64,000 nt of DNA from [Bacillus] enclensis (GTDB lineage Bacteria > Bacillota > Bacilli > Bacillales > Bacillaceae_B): the NCBI RefSeq assembly GCF_001456935.1, contig NZ_KQ758482.1, positions 476,249 to 540,248 on the forward strand, written 5' to 3'. The notes below the pieces were generated by a model, which made no database searches, had not been told where the DNA came from, and saw only the letters and a program-made list of their open reading frames with translations. Below, in pieces: positions 51,182-59,607 of the stretch. Positions within the stretch are counted from its first letter, which is position 1. Each line of letters starts with the position of its first letter. Both the position numbers and the translations under genes were made by a program.

Positions 51182-51343
51182 TTATTTCATTCCTTCATAA
51201 ATTTCTTCTGTACATATTAGAATTTGGTACTGCTCTAAGCATGTTTTTTCTACGGTATTAATTTTACCATAAACAACCAATCCTTTTGTTCCATATTTAA
51301 TTAATTGACTAGTAAAAAGCAAATAGCCCCCACACCCCTTCAT
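51182..51343 (-). CDS. Small open frame of unknown status upstream of the PIN gene
   Basis: A 53-residue frame ends at 51182; its C-terminal 40 residues look protein-like (QLIKYGTKGLVVYGKINTVE, CLEQYQILICTEEIYEGMK). The only ATG (51343) is inside a terminator hairpin and has no ribosome site, so it is more probably the tail of a lost gene than an active one. No family recognised. Confidence 0.25.
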   Translation of the reverse strand: MKGCGGYLLFTSQLIKYGTKGLVVYGKINTVEKTCLEQYQILICTEEIYEGMK

Positions 51344-51354
51344 TGGGGGAGGCT
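51312..51354 (-). terminator. Hairpin terminator-like element
   Basis: On the minus strand AGCCTCCCCC and GGGGGCT pair around AATGAAGGGGTGT, followed by ATTTGCTTTTT. It would end transcripts coming from the GNAT gene at 51639. Confidence 0.55.
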
Positions 51355-51638
51355 CTATTCAGCAAAAATAATTGCGATAGAAGTCCTTGAAGCAACTCCC
51401 TACTATGTAACGTGCGCGGATAACTCCATTAATGATCTTATAAGTTCTTTCTCAGAACTCCTATTATTAGGAATGAATCACTCCATTAAAACTTTATTTA
51501 TACAATGAAATAATACTAACTTAAGCACATCTACCTTCTTATTCCGTTATAGCCCCCTTTAGTTTAAGTGCATTGTTTCACAAAGTTAGGTTTATTATAG
51601 AAATGCTGCCCGATTAGAGGTCATAAGAAATATCTTAT

Positions 51639-52502
51639 TTAGCCAAAAATCTGGGCAGCAATTCCGAATAATGTTTTGTTTCTAGGCGGCATTTCAGCAG
51701 AATTAATCACCATTACTGGTGGTTGACTCACTTGTTTAAAGCCTTGCTGCTCCAGAAATAACATAAAATCTTCATTGCCTGATGGCACATCAATCCTTAA
51801 TTTCCCTTGATGTCTAGAAGCTAACTTATCTAATATTAAAGCAGCTGTTTGAGACTCAGGTGCTACAATAGGTCCTAATATCAGATTAACTGGTCCTAAA
51901 ATAGATATTCCATAACCAATAATGTTCGCTTTGTTATCTCTAACTACTAGGCATTGTTCTGATTGGTTTATTCTATTTTGGAGAAATTTGCTTCTTTTAT
52001 CTCCAAATGCAGCCTTATCTAACTTTAAAATTTCTGTAATATTATTACTACTGAACCTTTTAATAGTAACATCACCGCTTCTGTTTAATGGGTTATATTC
52101 ATCGCAAAGGAACTTATGAACACAATCGACAGTAATAAAGCCCATTTTATCATAAAGGGGTCTGCCTTCTTCGGTTGCAATTAACATAATTGAAGTATTA
52201 CTTGAAGTAAAATCTAGACACTTTTGGGTAGCGTCTTTTCCTAGTCCCATTCCCCTATACTCTTTATGAACAATCACCATACCAATCGAAGCCAACTTAT
52301 TATCATAAAGGACTATTGCCGCACTAGAAACAATTTTCCCCTCCGCATTCTTATGTCCGAATATCTTACCAGATGATAAGACTGTGCCAATCTCATATTC
52401 ATCATAATCCCACCCGACTGATGCTGATAACTCCATTAAATCCTTAATATCACTTTTATTAAATTGCACTAATTCTAATATTGAATTTTTGAATATAGCC
52501 AT
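51639..52502 (-). CDS. Two-domain GNAT acetyltransferase (YitH-like)
   Basis: 287 residues. N-terminal GNAT: SIGMVIVHKEYRGMGLGKDA as motif A, RPLYDKMGFITVDCVHKF after it. The C-terminal ~130 residues (ITEILKLDKAAFGDKRSKFL, IIGYGISILGPVNLILGPIV) are the second GNAT-like half found in YitH-type proteins of bacilli. Acceptor unknown. It is AT-rich as the rest of the 47-55 kb block. ATG behind AGGGGAAATCC. Confidence 0.87.
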   Translation of the reverse strand: MAIFKNSILELVQFNKSDIKDLMELSASVGWDYDEYEIGTVLSSGKIFGHKNAEGKIVSSAAIVLYDNKLASIGMVIVHKEYRGMGLGKDATQKCLDFTSSNTSIMLIATEEGRPLYDKMGFITVDCVHKFLCDEYNPLNRSGDVTIKRFSSNNITEILKLDKAAFGDKRSKFLQNRINQSEQCLVVRDNKANIIGYGISILGPVNLILGPIVAPESQTAALILDKLASRHQGKLRIDVPSGNEDFMLFLEQQGFKQVSQPPVMVINSAEMPPRNKTLFGIAAQIFG

Positions 52503-52560
52503 TACGGATTTCCCCTTTGCACCTCACATAATCACATTAAAATACATTCTTGTTTATTTA

Positions 52561-52632
52561 ACTATCCTGCCCTATGCTTGAACAAAGGTCGGCTGCTTGT
52601 TAAGCAAACGCCCCCTTTAGCGGAACAAGGGG
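52561..52632 (+). repeat. Intergenic hairpin repeat (CTGCCC...TTGAACAAAGG family)
   Basis: Contains TGCTTGAACAAAGGTCGGCT and GCTTGTTAAGCAAACGCCCC. Nearly the same sequence is at 54190-54251, where GGGCG/CGCCC and GCTT/AAGC stack into a hairpin before TTTTT. Variants of the CCGTTAA...CTGCCC motif occur at ~46866, 51540, 53318, 55022 and 55426, only in this island. Confidence 0.6.
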
Positions 52633-52634
52633 TA

Positions 52635-53238
52635 CTAAAGTTGTTTTTCAACTTCCTCTTCATATTTTTCAACTTGTTTATTATTATCTGTGATGCCGTA
52701 TTTCTTTTCTAGCTCTGGTTTGAGTTTTAACCACATAACATTCTTTTCATAAATGTCCCTGTCAAAATTGTGGTTAAGTTCTTCTAGAGATAAGCCTAAA
52801 GCATCAGCATATGCTTGTTTGGGGTAAATCAAAAGTATCAGGACCTTCCTTGATATACTTATCTACTTGATCTTCAGTAACAGTAACGTCGTATTTATCT
52901 TCTGCAATGGACTTCCACACTTTATCTTCTTCCAGAGATTTTTCTGCTAATTTTAAAACTTGGTCATCTGTTAAATCGGTTTCATAGTTTAATTTTTCTT
53001 GGGCTAAAGTCCTTATTATCCATTTGTTTAATTTCCCGTCTTTCTCAAACTTACTTGCTTCAGCCACTGCCTCTTCAAGCACCCTTTTATAATCCTCGTA
53101 AGTGTAAGTATCGGCAATTTCCTTCAATTCTTCATTACTCTTCATTTTTACTTCTATTGCAGCATTATCACTTGATTGGCATCCTGTGAATAAAAATAGT
53201 GCCGTTACACAATATGCAACTAATTTTAAAAATTTCAT
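52635..53238 (-). pseudogene. Frameshifted lipoprotein (SurA-N-like)
   Basis: The first frame (from 53238) begins with a lipoprotein signal, YCVTALFLFTGCQSS, continues through YKRVLEEAVAEASKFEKDG and ends early after TFDLPQTSIC. The other frame picks up at 52832 with KQAYADALGLSLEELNHNFD and runs to 52635. Removing one C from the CCCC run at about 52824-52827 joins them as DTFDLPKQAYADALG. The restored ~200-residue protein has SurA/PrsA-type N-terminal helices but no PPIase domain. The break is one base in a homopolymer, so a base-call error is possible. Confidence 0.75.
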
Positions 53239-53408
53239 TATTAACTACCCCCTCTCTAAACTGCACCCCGTTTCTTCTTAATAAATTTGACGAAGACCAA
53301 CAATTTTTAGTTTCGCTTATTCCGTTAACTTGCTCATAAATTGAATAAGGGCAATAGCCGGATCATTAGCTGATCTTCACTTATTGCCACCTATAATGGA
53401 AGAATCAT

Positions 53409-54140
53409 TTATAGTTTAGACTTCATTTCCTTAATAGCATTTATAACTAATTGAGGTTCGTCGATGTGGACGGCGTGTCCAGCCTCCTTAATAACAAGGT
53501 GATTACTTGTTGTGGAGAGGTTGGCAAGTTCCTTCTGAAACATCATCCATTGAGCCATAGACTGGTTTGTATGATGGGACTGTGTACCGCCTGTAATGAC
53601 AAGAAGAGGAATTTCTCCAAGTTTTATTCCTTTTACTTGCTCCAAACTTTCTTCAAACTCGCTTAGTGTAGCTTCTACTGCAAACTGTCCTAAATAATCT
53701 TTTTGGACTTTCTCTGTAAATAATGGAACCATCTTTTTATTTTGTTCTTCGTGAACGGAATCCAACAGAATTACTCCTGCGACCTCTTCTGGATACCTAT
53801 TAGCAAATAATCTAGCGTTTACACCCCCGAAAGAATGCCCTACTAGTAGATACGGAGGTTTGACTTCGGCTTCTTTGAGTAAATTTCTCAGATTATTGAT
53901 AATTTGCATACTATGTTTTGGTTTGCTACTCTTCTCGCTTCTCCCAATACCGTCCCTATCATAGAAGAATACATTTGCAAACTTTGAAACATCGTTTTTA
54001 ATCGAATTCCAGTTATTCAAGTCCCAACCATATCCAGACTCAAAAACGATTGTTAAATTATCAGTACAACTTTTTATGTATTCATAATATAGTTCAATAC
54101 CTTCTAAGTTTACTTTTTGACCAACAGCACTTCCAGTCAT
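53409..54140 (-). CDS. Alpha/beta hydrolase
   Basis: 243 residues from the ATG at 54140 (GGAGGAG upstream). Nucleophile elbow LLVGHSFGGVNARLFA, VFFYDRDGIGRSEKSS before it, and catalytic His in KEAGHAVHIDEP. It is a paralogue of the protein at 35092 (same PPYLLVGHSFGGVN, KSS, YPEEV stretches). AT content is higher than in that copy. Substrate unknown. Stands alone in the island. Confidence 0.87.
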   Translation of the reverse strand: MTGSAVGQKVNLEGIELYYEYIKSCTDNLTIVFESGYGWDLNNWNSIKNDVSKFANVFFYDRDGIGRSEKSSKPKHSMQIINNLRNLLKEAEVKPPYLLVGHSFGGVNARLFANRYPEEVAGVILLDSVHEEQNKKMVPLFTEKVQKDYLGQFAVEATLSEFEESLEQVKGIKLGEIPLLVITGGTQSHHTNQSMAQWMMFQKELANLSTTSNHLVIKEAGHAVHIDEPQLVINAIKEMKSKL

Positions 54141-54189
54141 AAACTCCTCCAAAAATTTGTCATTACAGAAGTAATTCTAGGTATTCTTC

Positions 54190-54251
54190 AATTAACCTGC
54201 CCTTCACTTGAACAAAGGGCGGCTGCTTGTTAAGCACACGCCCCTTTTTGT
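54190..54251 (+). repeat. Intergenic hairpin repeat, second copy
   Basis: CTTGAACAAAGGGCGGCTGC...GTTAAGCACACGCCCCTTTTT; partner of 52561-52632. Downstream of the TTTTT run it ends in GGAATAAG like the others. It could act as a plus-strand terminator, but no plus-strand gene is present. Confidence 0.6.
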
Positions 54252-54380
54252 GGAATAAGCCAATTATTCACAACGACTAAATACTCTTTTAATATCTTCC
54301 CGCCTAATCCTCTTCAAAAAATATCCCCAATTTAAACCCTCACCGGTCTTTTCATTTTTCTCAGGAGAGCGTAAGAATAC

Positions 54381-54890
54381 TTATACTATCCGAGAATAGT
54401 AAGCTACATCGGCAACTCTGCCTTGTAAATGCGATTCAGGCAGCACCGCCACCAAAGTAAATCCGAGTTTTTCAATTAACTTTTTTGACGGTATAATTTT
54501 ATTTTCTATAGTAGCAAATAGGCGTTTAAAGTTTAATGTGCTTTTACAATGCTCAATGACCGCGGAAACCGCTTCATACGCAAAACCGCTTCCCCAATGC
54601 TCCCTCATGAAGCGATAGCCAATTTCGCCAAGATAACCTTCTGCTATTTCTGGAATCATGACATCACCGATGAATTCATCCGTATCTTTTAAGGCGACCG
54701 TCCATTTTGTTTCAGTACGATTCCTAACCATTTCTACCATTGAGTGTTCATCACGAGGGGGATTAATTCCAAGAAATTCTCTTACTTCATCACTGTTAAA
54801 CATTTTAAGCATATTTGGAATGTCTTTTTCCGCTCTCGGACGTAAAATCAATCGTTCTGTTTCAATTTTTGGTGCTTCTTTTTTTACCAT
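54381..54890 (-). CDS. GNAT-family acetyltransferase, RimJ/RimL-like
   Basis: 169 residues starting APKIETERLILRPRAEKDIP. Motif A is IGYRFMREHWGSGFAYEAVS, followed by CKSTLNFKRLFATIENKIIP and LIEKLGFTLVAVLPE. Typical protein-N-acetyltransferase-like member; the acceptor is unknown. Complete. Weak ribosome site before the ATG (GGCTGGAATAACTC). Confidence 0.9.
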   Translation of the reverse strand: MVKKEAPKIETERLILRPRAEKDIPNMLKMFNSDEVREFLGINPPRDEHSMVEMVRNRTETKWTVALKDTDEFIGDVMIPEIAEGYLGEIGYRFMREHWGSGFAYEAVSAVIEHCKSTLNFKRLFATIENKIIPSKKLIEKLGFTLVAVLPESHLQGRVADVAYYSRIV

Positions 54891-55122
54891 GAGTTATTCC
54901 AGCCTTTCGTACGTTATATAAATAATCTTTCAATGTGAACGGTATTGAACTGCATCGGTTGTTATCTTTTCATGAAATTTATAAAATAATTCGATACGGA
55001 ATATTTGGATTCCTTCTTCAAGTAACCTGCCATTTCGTTGAAGAACTTTCACGAAACGTGGCCTGTCCCCTGTCACACTAACGTTTTCGTGTGCCGGAGA
55101 TCAGACCAAAAATCCAACTATT

Positions 55123-55350
55123 TTATTTTACTTTCTTGGAATTATAGAAGAACCAAAGGCTTAAAAACAAAAATAAAATGAAAAACCAATTGCCAAAGAG
55201 AGACGGTGAACCTGGTTGAGCTGAGAACATTTCATCACTAACATTTACACCAACAAACACAATGGCATTAGTTAATCGCTCTAAAGTATAAATGACTCCA
55301 CTGGTAAGAATACTTAGCCATCCTAACAACATATAAGTTTGCGAATTCAT
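55123..55350 (-). CDS. Small membrane protein, two helices
   Basis: 75 residues: YMLLGWLSILTSGVIYTLER, an external-type loop VGVNVSDEMFSAQPGSPSLF and a second helix WFFILFLFLSLWFFYNSKKV. ATG behind AAAGGGG. No family recognised. It lies at the right end of the AT-rich block. Confidence 0.65.
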   Translation of the reverse strand: MNSQTYMLLGWLSILTSGVIYTLERLTNAIVFVGVNVSDEMFSAQPGSPSLFGNWFFILFLFLSLWFFYNSKKVK

Positions 55351-55649
55351 TACATAACCCCTTTTCTAAAAAACTCTTTAATATTAAACGAAATCCTCAT
55401 TATCTAAGTTTCGACTATTCCAGTAACCTGCCCTTTAATGGAATATCCATTATTTTCAATTGTATCACAGAATTCCTCAATGAAGGTTCATATCCGCAAG
55501 AACGAAATGCGAATTGACAAGTCATTTAACACCCTAATTAGCACCTCATTTTTTAGCTGTACAATAATTATTGTGCGATTGTTTATTAAGGTGCTATTTG
55601 GTGTGCTAATTTACCCTCAAATCGAATGAGAACACTGCTATAACAACAA

Positions 55650-55686
55650 ATAAAGCAGGTCTAATTCATATGCGAATTAGCCTGCT
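55650..55686. other. Long imperfect hairpin in a gene-free gap
   Basis: AGCAGGTCTAATTC and GAATTAGCCTGCT pair over 13 bp with one bulged T. The 55351-55795 gap holds this, one CTGCCC-type repeat near 55426, and nothing else I can support. Confidence 0.5.
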
Positions 55687-55794
55687 ATTTATAATGCTAT
55701 TTGCTATTTTCTCTCCCTGAACGGAACCCCTTAGCATTTGGCGTGCCGGTTTTTTATTTTTAAATTCTTCTTTCTTGGAACGTTGCTTAAAAGC

Positions 55795-55910
55795 GATTAA
55801 AAATTTTTCGACAAGTTTCTTGAAACACAGGGAAAGTGGCTTGAATAATGAAAAAACGGCACGTAAGTTCGGAACGCGGCTCATAATTTTTGAAAAGTAG
55901 CTTGAATGTG
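55795..55910. repeat. Degenerate ~20 bp array (GTGGCTTGAA type)
   Basis: AATTTTTCGACAAGTTTCTT leader, then units AAAGTGGCTTGAATAATG, AAACGGCACGTAAGTTCG, AACGCGGCTCATAATTTTTG, AAAAGTAGCTTGAATGTGG. Same family as at 27545 and 42280. A structured GATGATATCATC element follows at about 55944. Confidence 0.6.
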
Positions 55911-56090
55911 GTGCAAGCAGTCTTGAATCGTTCTTTTAGGAGAGATGATGATATCATCCTTAGAGAGCCTCTCTCCCCTTCGAAACAGAGTCAATGACCA
56001 TTTATGCTGTAAAAAATGACCACCTTACCCCCGCCATCCGCCACCACCATACTAGTGCCCATGGCTCTTTTACCAGTCCTGAAAAATTCA

Positions 56091-56124
56091 AAAGAAGCCC
56101 CGCGCCAGAAATATGGGCGGGGCC
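56091..56124 (-). terminator. Terminator after the glycosidase-like gene
   Basis: On the minus strand GCCCCGCC and GCGGGGC pair around a 14-nt loop, followed by TTCTTTTG. It lies about 65 bp after the stop codon at 56188. Confidence 0.75.
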
Positions 56125-56187
56125 AATGAACAAAATCGGCGGATGCCGAGCATTTCATCATTTATCCTTCATGTATGTCCTTCAAAA

Positions 56188-57444
56188 TTATGGAAGCATA
56201 GACGCTACATTATAATCGTCAAAGCCGCCATAATATTGCCAGATTTGTGCCTGCTCATCTGTACCTGGGAACGTGATCCAATATGGATTGCTTGTTGTCA
56301 GTTCAGACTCGGATGGTAGATCGCCAGTGTAATAAGCGAGCCAGTATGCACCCGGTGTGTCAGGTGAGTAGCTGCCCATCGTCACGTCCCAGCTCCAGGT
56401 AGAAGAATAGGTACCAGGTGTGACGCCTTCTCCAAATTCATTAAGGTAATTGACGAAAGCACTATAAATCAATTGATTATTGATATAGTCATACTCCCCC
56501 ATGCCGGTAAGAGACGGTTCGACATCGATAAAGATAACCGGTCTGACTTTAGATCCATATACAAGTTTCATTTCCTCATAGGCATCAAGAGCCAGTTTCG
56601 CCTGCTCTTCTCCCCATTCTGTCGGAGACATTCCTTCAGGTGCCACCTGGATGCCGGATAAGAACCAGTACCCATATACATAGCTTGCCTCTTCCGCTCT
56701 GTCACTGCTGAAAAAGATTCCGCTGCCAGTACTCTCATCGAATTGGTCCAGACTTCCATAACCCAGCTTACCGATGTAGAAGTCCTGTCCTTCAGGATTT
56801 GCAGATGTGGCAGAGTCAGATCCGAAAAGGTAGTCTTGCAAAACTTCAGTATGGGAGATAATCGCTGCGTTTTCGTTCGCGTTCTCCAAAGCTTTTTCAC
56901 TTGCATGGATGGCAGCCTGCGATTTACCCGCTTTTGCAGCCTTCTGCTGATTCTCAGCTTTTTCATCTGCTTTTGCATTTGAAGGCCGGGACGCCCGTTC
57001 AGGTTTATCTCCTGCTCTTGCATTCGCCTGGGCATCCAGCTTTCTGTCTTCTGCCTTTTGCTTCTGTTCGGCATTTTTGTTTGTATCTGCCTTTGAAGGA
57101 GTTTCAGGGTGTGCAGGCTTGACCGGGTCTGCGGCCTTTGATTCTGACTGTGATTGACCCTTGCTTTCTTCCTTCTGCTGAGCGTCCGCTTTTTCTTTTG
57201 TATGGGATTGGGATTTTTCTTCTGCTTTGATATGAGCAGGAACGTCTCGGTCTGCCGCTTCAGCCTTCTTGTCCGGCTGATTCATTTTGATACTGCCGGC
57301 TTCAAGGGTCTCGGCACTCTCCCCCGAACCTTTCTCGAATCCGGAAGCAGCTGTTACACTTCCGCCTGTGATCAATCCGAATGACAAGACCGCTGGAACA
57401 ACGATAGTTTTTACTAGTTTCTTAGTGTTTAAATAATGTTTCAT
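56188..57444 (-). CDS. Secreted protein with lysine/glutamine-rich spacer and glycoside-hydrolase-like C-terminal domain
   Basis: 418 residues: signal peptide (IVVPAVLSFGLITGGSVTAA), a ~170-residue low-complexity spacer rich in Lys, Glu, Ala, Gln (coiled or wall-spanning), and a C-terminal ~220-residue domain with FYIGKLGYGSLDQFDEST, VRPVIFIDVEPSLTGMGEYD, GVTPGTYSSTWSWDVTMGSY, YWLAYYTGDLP and AQIWQYYGGFDDYNVA. The IDVE acidic strand and final QIWQY...DYN are as in GH25/DUF1906-type lysozyme-like barrels. It may act on the cell wall. ATG behind AAAGGAG. It follows the 57492 gene by 47 bp. Confidence 0.75.
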   Translation of the reverse strand: MKHYLNTKKLVKTIVVPAVLSFGLITGGSVTAASGFEKGSGESAETLEAGSIKMNQPDKKAEAADRDVPAHIKAEEKSQSHTKEKADAQQKEESKGQSQSESKAADPVKPAHPETPSKADTNKNAEQKQKAEDRKLDAQANARAGDKPERASRPSNAKADEKAENQQKAAKAGKSQAAIHASEKALENANENAAIISHTEVLQDYLFGSDSATSANPEGQDFYIGKLGYGSLDQFDESTGSGIFFSSDRAEEASYVYGYWFLSGIQVAPEGMSPTEWGEEQAKLALDAYEEMKLVYGSKVRPVIFIDVEPSLTGMGEYDYINNQLIYSAFVNYLNEFGEGVTPGTYSSTWSWDVTMGSYSPDTPGAYWLAYYTGDLPSESELTTSNPYWITFPGTDEQAQIWQYYGGFDDYNVASMLP

Positions 57445-57491
57445 GTTTTATTTACTCCTTTTATCACTGAGATTCTAATTAGATTCATACT

Positions 57492-58367
57492 TTAGTAGAT
57501 AAAAGGAGCTGCCTTGGGCGGCGGTGATGGTGGTGCATTTATCCATTGATAACAATATGTATCTTCACGTGAATGGTAGATAGTGCGAAGCTTCAACCCG
57601 ATATCCCAATCGGCCGGATGGTGAATGAAGCTTACCATGCCTGTCCCTTGACTGACCGTTTCCTGAGAGTGTCCCCCAGAGGAAGGAAGCCGCTGTGGGG
57701 CGTTGTTCACTGCCTCTACTTCTCCAGGGATTTCCCTCTTTTCAGGAGAAGTGCCCCTGCCTTCTTGATGCGAAGGTGTTCGTGGAGCGGTATTCTTCTT
57801 GACTTGAGAAAATTGGTCACTTTCCAAGAGAACGAAACTTGTTTCCTGCTGCTTTTGTAAGAGAACTTCTTTTTCTCTTTCAGGTTTCGCGGGTTCAACA
57901 ATACGCTTCTTCTTAGTTAAGTTAGAAGCTAGCTCTCTTTTCTGCTTCGGTTCTGTTTGCTGAACCTTTCTTACGGACTTCTTTTTATCTGCTGCATTTA
58001 CCGAAGACTTTGAAACGCGGACACCTTTCCTTTTATGGGTTTGAGGACCTGCAGATTTATCATTTTGAGGATTGTGCCCATTGGCCGGTGGTACGTTCTT
58101 TTCTTTTGCATCCTCATGTTTGGCCCTGCCCGGTTCTGGTTTTGGGACCTCTTTTTTCACACGCTTTCTCACCGGTTCAGGAACTTCAGGTACGGCTTTT
58201 GACCTTGGTTCGATCTTGGGATTTTTTTCATTTGCTTGCGTATGTACCTCAGTAACGCGGGCATTACCGGGCTCTGCCGCTGCCTCGTTTTTCCCTGCAA
58301 ACGCATGAGCCGGAAGGAAAATAGCCGCCCCCAATACACCCATTAAAATACAATGTCTTATGTGCAT
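57492..58367 (-). CDS. Secreted lysine/proline-rich low-complexity protein
   Basis: 291 residues from the ATG at 58367 (AAAGGGGGTG upstream). A signal peptide (ILMGVLGAAIFLPAHAFAG) leads into ~200 residues of Lys, Glu, Pro and Gln with repeated KKK/RKR/EP patterns, then a more ordered end (GTGMVSFIHHPADWDIGLKL, REDTYCYQWINAPPSPPPKA). It has one Cys, no enzyme motif, and is probably a wall-associated structural or adhesive protein. Directly upstream of the glycosidase-like gene; the two likely form one operon. Confidence 0.65.
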   Translation of the reverse strand: MHIRHCILMGVLGAAIFLPAHAFAGKNEAAAEPGNARVTEVHTQANEKNPKIEPRSKAVPEVPEPVRKRVKKEVPKPEPGRAKHEDAKEKNVPPANGHNPQNDKSAGPQTHKRKGVRVSKSSVNAADKKKSVRKVQQTEPKQKRELASNLTKKKRIVEPAKPEREKEVLLQKQQETSFVLLESDQFSQVKKNTAPRTPSHQEGRGTSPEKREIPGEVEAVNNAPQRLPSSGGHSQETVSQGTGMVSFIHHPADWDIGLKLRTIYHSREDTYCYQWINAPPSPPPKAAPFIY

Positions 58368-58599
58368 GATTTCACCCCCTTTCAACTAGCAGAGTGGAAA
58401 TACTTCCATAGACAACATTCGACATAATTAGTTCATTTTTGTCGCAATTCATAACATTAACAAAGAAAGGATTCTTTCCACCTATAAGAGAGAGATGGGG
58501 TGAGGTAAAAGGAAGGAAACAACGGCACCCTAAATGCTTCCTTCCTCCTAAACTATTGGTTGATAAGCTCCAACTTAAGGTTTTTTTTCATTTCTAGAT

Positions 58600-58850
58600 G
58601 GATTGGATTGAATTTTTTCATCAAGCGGCTTAAAAAACGAAGAAAGTTTGTATTAAAAGCAGCCTGTAAATTCGGTTTGCATTTTCGAAAAGCGCAACAC
58701 AAATAATGTAATATGGCTTTGATTCATATGGTTGAAAGCCTTCTAAAGAACTCCCGAGGTCTTATGGAACCCTAAGATCCCTGCCTGAATTGAATTCTGG
58801 AGATATGTGCTGATTTTGTTTAATGGAACTGAATTTTTTCTCGGATAATT
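58600..58850. repeat. Degenerate ~20 bp arrays of both types
   Basis: 58610-58690 has AAGCGGCTTAAAAAACGAAG, AAAGTTTGTATTAAAAGCAG and related units; 58790-58850 has TGTGCTGATTTTG, AACTGAATTTTTTC. Order and types match those at 27545-27862 and 42280-42592, but more decayed. The 58386-58890 gap otherwise shows nothing. Confidence 0.45.
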
Positions 58851-58891
58851 AAAAATTAACAATAATTTCCATACCCTCCGCTCTTAGAGTA

Positions 58892-58926
58892 AGTGAGCCA
58901 CGGTACCTGTCCCCATGGCTCACTCA
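58892..58926. repeat. REP-like palindrome overlapping a stop codon
   Basis: AGTGAGCCA and TGGCTCACT (9-bp arms) flank CGGTACCTGTCCCCA. The right arm contains the last bases of the DUF4181-type gene on the minus strand, so the palindrome has become the gene's 3' end and may act as its terminator. Confidence 0.6.
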
Positions 58927-59328
58927 GGAACCAAGCCACCCCAATTGAAAGACTGTAAAAATCGCCGTTACGATCATCACCATTTCGACCACCGTCAAAA
59001 CGGCTTGCTTGGGATATTCACTGTGTTTCCACTCAAAATATGCCCTTACTAGATAGTCCAGTACGGCGAGCATAACTACCCCAATTAAGTATCGGAATAT
59101 ATAATGTTTATTGTCATAAATCATGAACCAGCTTAAACTGATGAGAGTAATTGCAGAAATTAACCTAATCCATTTGTCTATTTTGCGGTGCCGCTCATTT
59201 ATAAGGTTATAGGAAAATACCTTTCTCTTCACTTTCTTAATATGAAAGACTTTTCTTATGAGGAATTTAACGCATGAATTTAAAATAAAAACGATGAACA
59301 CAATCAGGCAAAATTTTATCCAAAACAT
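58924..59328 (-). CDS. DUF4181-like membrane protein
   Basis: 134 residues from the ATG at 59328 (AGAGGGGAA upstream). Membrane helices: FWIKFCLIVFIVFILNSCVK, LISAITLISLSWFMIYD, YLIGVVMLAVLDYLVRA, VVEMVMIVTAIFTVFQLGWL. The motifs NERHRKIDKWIR and YFEWKHSEYPKQAVLTVVEM are as in the DUF4181 family of bacilli. Role unknown. Its stop codon lies inside a REP-like palindrome. Confidence 0.75.
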   Translation of the reverse strand: MFWIKFCLIVFIVFILNSCVKFLIRKVFHIKKVKRKVFSYNLINERHRKIDKWIRLISAITLISLSWFMIYDNKHYIFRYLIGVVMLAVLDYLVRAYFEWKHSEYPKQAVLTVVEMVMIVTAIFTVFQLGWLGS

Positions 59329-59607
59329 AAATTCCCCTCTTCTCTTACACAATACTTAAATTTATCGGTTTCTTTCTCCGGCTCTTCCCTAAAATAGGAC
59401 CGGTATGCCGGCTAGAAGTGATAGTCCGGTGATGATAATTGAAAAGAACCGTTCCAAAGAATTTTATTAGCAACCGGGTTTTATAAATAAAAATAATTGA
59501 ACCTGCTAGTTAGACGGTTTGAACAGCTACTTTGTTTTAAAACAGGATGTTCCAATTGTTCATTTCTGGTAAACTATTCAAAACGGATGAATCAGGGGTG
59601 GAAAGAA

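Noticed and set aside
51305..51508. 67-residue plus-strand frame
   Set aside because: It begins in the terminator hairpin without a ribosome site and shows no recognisable motif; possibly chance in an AT-rich gap.
55438..55629. 63-residue plus-strand frame with a hydrophobic stretch
   Set aside because: No ribosome site, starts inside a CTGCCC-type repeat, and no match to any known small membrane protein pattern.
55666..55884. 72-residue minus-strand frame
   Set aside because: It covers the hairpin at 55650 and the ~20-bp array; the sequence merely translates the repeats.
56994..57122. Possible short-repeat array (CRISPR-like) in the Lys/Gln-rich coding region
   Set aside because: The repetition is codon-level low complexity of a secreted protein; no regular repeat-spacer pattern and no cas genes.
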